Assembly: GCA_030268105.1 (NCBI GenBank)
Contig: BSDZ01000022.1
Coordinates: 1,157,001-1,221,000 of the forward strand
DNA: 64,000 nucleotides
Source: Volvox africanus
Taxonomy: Eukaryota; Chlorophyta; Chlorophyceae; Chlamydomonadales; Volvocaceae
Reading direction: 5' to 3'
The notes below the pieces were generated by a model, which saw only the letters and a list, made by a program, of their open reading frames with translations, was not told where the DNA came from and did no database searches. Positions 58,075 through 64,000 of this stretch are shown piece by piece; position 1 is the first letter of the stretch, and each line of letters opens with the position of its first letter. The position numbers were made by a program, and so were the translations under genes.

Positions 58075-58793
58075 ATGGGTGCTGAAGTCAAGGCTGTCAC
58101 ATGGGCCCTTGATGGCAAGAATTATTGGAGATGGCAGCGCACTGCCAAGTACCACCTGATTGAGAAGGACCTCTGGGATTCGAATGGGGATTTACCAGCT
58201 GCAACTCCTGCGTTATCATTGAAGGCCAAGTGCAGGCTTATCAAGATAACGGATCAGCGGTATCACAAGCTGGTTGACCAGGTGGCTACGGCGGCTAATG
58301 CTTGGACGGAAATCCGCAACACCTTCACAAAGACGTCGGCTCTTATTTACTTAATAATTCACGAGGAACCGAGTGAGCTTAAACAGACCAGTGGCCAGAG
58401 CATCGAAGAGTACTTTGATGCGGTCGACGAGTTGCAGGAGAAGGTGAATGCCATCAACTGCGTCATAACAGATGATCACCTCTTGAGTTCATTCGTCAGC
58501 GGTCTCCTAGCTCAGTTCAACGTGACAGTAGAAGCATACTTTGCTGGTAAGAAGTCCGACGATGTAAACATCAGTGATGGGGGTGGTGGTGGCCGCGGCA
58601 GGTTCAGCGGCAGCAGGTGGCAATGTAACCGTGATTTCCGTGACAACGGTAACGGTGGTGGAGAAGATGGTGAATCTGGAGGCGCGGGGGGATCTCGGCA
58701 ATGCACCAACCCTCACGCTCACTACTAGGGCACATGAAATGCGACTGCCCACTACTAAAACACCCGTCGTGGGAACCTGATAGAGGTGCGCGT
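58075..58793 (+). pseudogene. Ty1/copia gag relic
   Basis: 217-residue open frame from ATG 58075 with the copia gag (UBN2-type) pattern: LDGKNYWRWQRTAKYHL, AWTEIRNTFTK, QSIEEYFDAVDELQEKVNAI, LLSSFVSGL, then a Gly/Arg/Asp-rich tail. The zinc-knuckle residues (GHMKCDCPLL) lie in another frame after a TAG at 58726-58728, so the gene is frameshifted. It is cut at 58793 by the LTR of Ty3 copy C. Confidence 0.83.
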
Positions 58794-59626
58794 TGTTGTG
58801 CTACGGTTCGTTTCCCGCCGATGCGTAGGTCGATGCGACCCTACGAGGCGAAGTGTTATCTTGATGAATGCATGAATGACTATTGCATATGAATGAACCT
58901 GCATGATATAGATGTATTCGCATACATTTATATATGCATTTGGCATGTTATCATTATCCATCACGACATCGCATCATGGCAAATCCGCCTAGCATGCATG
59001 AAATACCGAATCATTGAAGTGCGCATTATGCTCGTGCTATGAAACTATAAGTAATATTATTTGATATAATATTACTTCATTACAGCACACGTTGAGAGCA
59101 CCGCACTCGTCGTGATGCATGCCTTGCAACCGAATATCGTTATTCGGACCCTTGCATCATGCGAATGCCGGAAAGGCTTATACGTTGTTATGCTTGGACA
59201 TCGCCTATACGCAGTAGGGTTGTCACACTTAGGATCGGCCTCCTAGTGTGAATCGTACGACATTGCGATGCTGCGAGTATAACAGATGCGAGGACGGCTA
59301 AGCAAGACAAGACATTCGATACCGGAGAACACTCGTGTGTTCTACACTATTATTACTATACGCTATTCTACTTAGCCCGAGCTAAGCCTAAACTTCGCTA
59401 TTCACCGCCGCATGATGATTGCTTGCTTCCGGCGCTGACGGTGATTACGTCCATTGCACCACTTCGATCTGTAAGACTGTAAGTTATATCTCTTCTTGTT
59501 TGAAGTCTTCCGCTGTCTCTGTTTGCTCGCGCTTGTCTTGCTGTACTTGCAAGTGCTCGCGCATCGGTGTCGAAAGCCTTCAGACACGCAGATACTTATG
59601 AGCAAACCCGAAGGAGAGGTACAACA
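58794..59626 (+). repeat. 5' LTR of Ty3 copy C (833 bp)
   Basis: Begins TGTTGTGCTACGG and ends GGTACAACA. It contains the inverted repeat AAGTAATATTAT...ATAATATTACTT near 59048-59077. Colinear with the LTRs at 3670-4501 and 11563-12396. Confidence 0.94.
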
Positions 59627-59629
59627 AAT

Positions 59630-59644
59630 TGGTATCGAGACAGG
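59630..59644 (+). promoter_or_regulatory. Candidate primer-binding site of Ty3 copy C
   Basis: TGGTATCGAGACAGG begins three bases after the LTR. TGG complements the CCA end of a tRNA, as expected for a minus-strand primer site. Which tRNA is used cannot be decided from the window. Confidence 0.5.
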
Positions 59645-59693
59645 TTCGTTGCCTAACTGTCTCTCTTTGTCTAATCGGAAGTAGGTTCTTTCT

Positions 59694-60074
59694 ATGGCGA
59701 GTTCCAGCGACGAACCACGAGGACCGCTAGATACTTTTGCCGAAGACCTAGGCCGCGCCGTTTTGGACGCCGCCGCTTCCGGTTTGTAATTGTTTAATTG
59801 CTTTTGCTTAGATTGCTGCACTTGTTGTGTAAGTGTACGCTCTGAGTCGCAGGTAATCTCAGTGCACCGGCATTACTTGCCGCGGTGACTGAGACTGGCT
59901 TTCGTCCGGACCATTTGGCGACTCTCATCACCCAAACTACGGAGATCAGGACTCAGCTGGGCAAGTACTTGCTGAGTTTACTGAATCTTCTCAAGAGTAC
60001 TGTCGGTAGGCTCACCGAATCGCTTTGTACTCTTGCCTTTGCGATAGGAGTCGGCTTCTATTACGCAAACCTAG
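59694..60074 (+). CDS. Upstream gag leader coding segments, copy C (splicing proposed)
   Basis: ATG 59694 opens 31 codons (MASSSDEPRGPLD...) to TAA 59787-59789. A possible 71-nt intron (59782-59852; donor G|GTTTGT, acceptor CGCAG|GTAATC) joins it in frame to the open segment from 59853 (NLSAPALLAA, then TETGFRPDHLATLI and KYLLSLLNLLKSTVGRL). A second splice could then reach the gag frame, whose region just upstream of its ATG is also open back to a TAG at 60072-60074. Codon differences between copies A and C in the first exon are silent. The intron and the fusion to gag are inferences. Confidence 0.45.
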
Positions 60075-60092
60075 GGTATCGCTTCGTGCTCC

Positions 60093-61328
60093 ATGTCCGC
60101 GGAACACGATGATACGCCGCACACTAGCCTAGCTAGCCAACCCGATTTTGTTGTGGCTGCTAGAGCGCCGGATAGAGGTCTTGAGACTGCTGGCAGGCCA
60201 GCCACTCAAGAGCCCCTTTTCCTTCAGACCCCTGCTCACTTAATTGTGCCGCATTCAGCAGTTAATACGAATATGGACAACACTGCTGGACCAAGGGTTC
60301 TGCCATTACCTCAAGCTCGAGGGCATGATGACATCCCTGAGGTGATGAGATTGTCAATTCCCGTTCCTAGGCTCAATATCTCGCTGACTGAAAAGACACC
60401 AGGACATAGCATAGCTGATGCAACTCGTGCGTACGTGCGTGACGCTAAAAAGTATCTCCAGGCTGTTCATGATGGCGATAATTATGGTATCAGGTGTCTC
60501 TTCGTTGGTAACACCCTCGAGGGCTCAGCGAAGGACTGGTATCGTGAATGGACCACCGCCCGGGGCGACTATACTTTTGACGAGATGATCGCCGCTTTGC
60601 TCGCACGGTTCGCTACTGAGGTTCAAGCACGTGATGTGGAGGCTCGTAAGGTTTTGGCAGCCGGTAGCTACCACATGCATCGGGGTGAAAATGTACCTGC
60701 GTACCAGTCACGCTTCGAAGCACTTGTGACCCCCATTGCTGATCTCACTGAAACCGAGCGTGTCTTTTGGTTTAAGCGAGGCCTGACGAAACTTTTGGCT
60801 AAATGGTGCGCTACTGACTTGGCTGGGGTGCCGATCAAGTCGTATGATGCCTTGGCCACTTTTGCTAAGGGTACGGAGATACGACTCCTTGCCGGTGAGG
60901 AAGAAGTCAAGTCTGTCCCTCGTGCAAATGCCGTGCAAGTGCAGGATCCGCTTGGGGAAGCTGTAGCTCTAGACCAGGAACTTGGAGCGACCCGCCCCAC
61001 ACCTACTGCTGTGACGCGACGTAGCAACCGGCAACACCAGGCACGCGGGGGCGCTAGCTCGGGTGTCCGTGGGTCAGGAGGAACAGGTCCGAGCTCGGAC
61101 CCAGCTAAGAGCAGGAAGCGTGGTGGTGCGCCGTCATCGGCAGCCGCACAGCACTCTGACCCCAATGCGAAGCGGACTCACACGGATGACTCGTTTATGC
61201 CAAAATGGAATTGCAATCGTTCTGAGTTCGAGCGTCAGAAAGTGGCCAATGTTTGTCTACGGTGCGCGGAGAGTCATCCTACGAAGGATTGCCCGTTACT
61301 GCCGCCGTTTGTACCTCAGCCGAAATAG
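60093..61328 (+). CDS. Ty3/gypsy gag, copy C
   Basis: 411 codons from ATG 60093 to UAG 61326-61328. Capsid-like domain in the first 240 residues (ARAYVRDAKKYLQAVH, DWYREWTTARGDYTF, FWFKRGLTKLLAKW), then a Ser/Gly/Arg-rich basic region. The C-terminal zinc knuckle CLRCAESHPTKDC has spacing C-X2-C-X3-H-X4-C. The stop context is AAA UAG GGG, and the next codons are open in the same frame as pol. Same length as copy A gag. Confidence 0.9.
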   Translation: MSAEHDDTPHTSLASQPDFVVAARAPDRGLETAGRPATQEPLFLQTPAHLIVPHSAVNTNMDNTAGPRVLPLPQARGHDDIPEVMRLSIPVPRLNISLTEKTPGHSIADATRAYVRDAKKYLQAVHDGDNYGIRCLFVGNTLEGSAKDWYREWTTARGDYTFDEMIAALLARFATEVQARDVEARKVLAAGSYHMHRGENVPAYQSRFEALVTPIADLTETERVFWFKRGLTKLLAKWCATDLAGVPIKSYDALATFAKGTEIRLLAGEEEVKSVPRANAVQVQDPLGEAVALDQELGATRPTPTAVTRRSNRQHQARGGASSGVRGSGGTGPSSDPAKSRKRGGAPSSAAAQHSDPNAKRTHTDDSFMPKWNCNRSEFERQKVANVCLRCAESHPTKDCPLLPPFVPQPK

Positions 61329-64000
61329 GGGCTTGCCCGGGTTCCTGTGGAGGGGGCACCGCCCGGGATTTCTGAACTAACGTGTGGTCGGTGGTCATCC
61401 TTACGGCCAGCCGTGAAGGCATTGTTGCCTTGCGTACTTGGACACATCGAGCGAGTCATTGCGCGACGCATCACGCTTGACGGACGCATGGGACTTCTCT
61501 GCTTTGATCCGTTGTGTAATTTGTTTACACCTCGCCGTCCCCTGTCGTCTATCGATCTGTCCAACCACGTGGTTTTGTTCATCCCCTCGTCTCTGCATGA
61601 GATGTCGGAACAGTTGGCCGTTTACAGGAGATGTAGGCGTCAATATCCAGGCACCACCGCATGTGTATTACTCCCCGCTTTCTGTCAGCGCAAGGCAGAG
61701 GCATCATTAAGGGGTATGCGGCGTGTCCACCGGTTCGAGCCGGGCACCGTTTTGTTTAATGGTGTGGATCGGGAGGGTATGCTGGCTCCGTGGCCAGGCA
61801 CATCCTACTCGGTTGACATTTGGTACGAAGCTCCTGATGAGGGTGCCGTAGGTTACGGACCCGCCCTAAGTGCACTGACGTTATTTGCTGGGCAGTCGCT
61901 CATAGATAACCATGTCCCAGTGGTTCAGATCGGTTTGAATGGCCGTACTCTGAAGGCACTTGTTGACACCGGTGCCAGCGACGACTTCATCTCTGTCGCA
62001 GAGGTGAATGCGCTGGGGTTGACCCCAGAGTCGTCTGATTGTCCACAGGTTACCCTTGCTGACGGGGGTAAGCATCCCATCGTGGGCAGGATTACCCTTA
62101 GCCTATCGATAGGCCCTTTGCGTGTTGTGACCCGGCCGTACGTGCTGCAGGGCTTAGCAGAGACTGTACCGTACATAATGGGGTCTTCGACATTACGACA
62201 GTACCGTGCGCGCATCGACATGGAGACCGCAACCCTGCATATGTGCAAGGGTACTCTGTCGATTAAGGTACCTTTCCTGTCGTTCGAACATGTCACACCA
62301 AAGGAGGGCGAAGCTGAGGTGGTGCCTATGGTTAATTTCGCTGTGACCGCAATGGCCGCGCGAATCGAACCAGAGCTAGTCGGGTGTAAGGAGGCCGTCC
62401 GTTTGTTACGGAAGGGTGCCCACGGACTGCTTTTGAGGCCGCGGGTGGGCTGTTGTGCCACCACCACGCAGATTTCTGTAGATTCTGAGGTTGAGGCCCT
62501 ACTGTCGCAGTATGAGGACGTCTTTAAAGATATCCCTGGCCTACCACCTATGCGTCCTGTTGATCACACAATCCCTCTCATGCCTGGAGCGCAGCCTACG
62601 GCCCGGCCAATGTACAGGTTGAGTCCATTGGAGCTGGACGAGGCGAAGCGCCAGGTGACGGATTTGCTCGCGAAGGGTATGATACGCCCCAGCACATCCC
62701 CGTATTCTGCACCGATTTTGTTTGTCGGTAAGAAGGATGGGACCTTGCGCATGTGCATCGATTACCGGGGGTTGAATGCGAGTACGGTGAAAAATCGCTA
62801 CCCTTTGCCACGCGTTGACGACCTGTTGGATAAGCTGAAGGGATCGGCTTATTTTTCCTCGATTGACTTACAACAGGGCTATAATCAGATTCGCATCGCT
62901 GCCTCTGATATCCCGAAAACTGCTTTTCGGACGCCCTTCAGTCATTTCGAGTATACGGTCCTATCGTTTGGTTTGACTAATGCCCCTGCGACGTTTCAGG
63001 CGGTTATGGACCGAATGTTTAGGCCGTTTATCGACAGGTTCGTTGTTTGCTACCTGGATGACATCTTGGTTTATTCTAAGACGCGCGAGGAGCACTTGGA
63101 GCATCTTCGGCTCGTGCTCGACGTTATGAGGCGGGAGCAATTGTTTGCTAAACGCGCCAAATGCTTTTGGGCGCAGCCTCAGGTGGAATATTTGGGCCAC
63201 ATTGTGTCGGCCACCGGTGTGAAGATGGACCCGCGGAAGGTCGCCGTGGTTCGCGATTGGCCCTCGCCTCAGAACCTCATGGAGCTGCGTAAGTTCCTTG
63301 GCTTGACCAATTATTTCCGAAAGTTCATTGAAAAATATTCCATCATTGCGGCCCCGCTTACTAACTTAACTTGCAAAGGCATTTTCGTTTCACTCGAGTC
63401 GTGGACGTCGCAATGCCAGCAGGCATTCGAAAAGCTCAAGCAAATCGTTGCCGAAAATGTCACCCTTGCATTCCCTGATTACTTGTTGCCGTTTCGTGTT
63501 GAGGTAGTGTCTGATGCCTCAGTATTTGGGAGCGGCGCTGTATTGTTACAGGAAGGGCAACTGATCGCCTTCACAAGTAAGAAGTTTTCTGGTGCGGAGA
63601 TTCGCTACACCACCGGGGAACAGGAGCTTCTGGCAGTGCTGCATGCTTTAAAGGAATGGCGCTGTTACCTCGAGGGACGCCCATTTACTTTAAAGACTGA
63701 CCACAAGCCCCTAACGTTTTTGCAAAACGTTCCGACGTTGAACTGCCGTCAGGCTAGGTGGATGGAATACCTAGCTAGGTTCGACTGCACCTGGGAGTAC
63801 ATTTCTGGTAAACTGAATATTGCTGATGCTCTCAGTCGACATCCGTCGCTACACGCTGCAATTTTAGCAGCGCCCATCGTGCGACCGCATAATGAGGAGG
63901 TGCCGATCGTGACGGACCTCGCAGAGCGATTGAAGGTGGCCTACAACGCAGATGCCTGGTTCTCGGAGCCGGCTAATGTGGAATACCTTCGCAAGCAGAA
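61329..64000 (+). CDS. Ty3/gypsy pol, copy C (protease, RT, RNase H; continues beyond window)
   Basis: I read this frame codon by codon from 61329 to 64000 without a stop; it is the gag frame. The aspartic protease motif [10 protein letters not shown] lies near 61970-62000. The RT entry [11 protein letters not shown] starts at 62610, followed by [17 protein letters not shown], the catalytic YLDDILVYS (about 63050-63080) and FLGLTNYFRKFI. RNase H follows (VVSDASVFGSG; TDHKPLTF; ADALSRHPS). The integrase and chromodomain seen in copy B would follow outside the window. Expression probably needs readthrough of the gag UAG, since no separate start signal is evident. Confidence 0.9.

Larger units (their letters stand above)
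58794..64000 (+). mobile_element. Ty3/gypsy chromovirus-like element, copy C (apparently intact, runs off window)
   Basis: 5' LTR 58794-59626, candidate primer-binding site from 59630, short upstream exon 59694-59781, gag 60093-61328, and pol 61329 to the window end without a stop. It inserted into a copia gag relic. It has none of the nonsense changes found in copies A and B, so it is the best candidate in the window for a functional element; the 3' end is not visible. Confidence 0.93.

Overview
The window reads as nuclear DNA of a volvocine green alga (Volvox/Chlamydomonas relatives). The evidence is intron-rich genes with GTGAG/GTGCG donors, TGTAA motifs after stops, a hydroxyproline-rich (SPPPP) surface protein, a thylakoid-lumen DnaJ-type zinc finger protein, and a short TTTAGGG-type telomeric repeat. 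The species is not determinable from sequence alone.

Layout. 1-4501 (minus): 5' part of a chromodomain Ty3/gypsy LTR element (copy A). 5012-8313 (plus): a multi-exon gene of unknown function. 8.3-11.5 kb: gene-poor DNA with microsatellites and short repeats. 11563-15242 (minus): a 5'-truncated second copy (B) of the same Ty3 element. 18560-29518 (minus): a very large SET1/ATXR7-type histone H3K4 methyltransferase gene, with SET and post-SET domains split over four exons and two GYF-like modules. 30429-34883 (plus): the CCR4 deadenylase, ten exons, 570 codons. 37811-40418 (plus): a PSA2-like photosystem I assembly factor. 41.3-47.2 kb: a graveyard of Ty1/copia and Ty3/gypsy relics. 49435-56177 (minus): exons that join in phase into one surface protein (signal peptide, 26-residue proline-rich repeats, ectodomain, one membrane span, Gln/Pro/Ala-rich tail). 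58075-58793: a Ty1/copia gag relic. 58794-64000 (plus): a third, apparently intact Ty3 copy (C) running off the window.

The host genes are unrelated housekeeping or surface functions (chromatin, mRNA decay, plastid, cell surface) and form no operon-like unit. SET1 and CCR4 are divergent across about 0.9 kb. The most notable items are: two families of very short mobile repeats (about 90 and about 107 bp) with TGTWG...CWACA ends and 5-bp target duplications; a Ty3 family whose gag and pol are in one frame separated by a single UAG, with a probable spliced upstream gag exon; a 140-bp palindrome; a 38-bp perfect hairpin in a CCR4 intron; and the long HRGP-type membrane protein. All exon models come from reading frame, splice-site consensus and family resemblance only; no transcript or database search was available.
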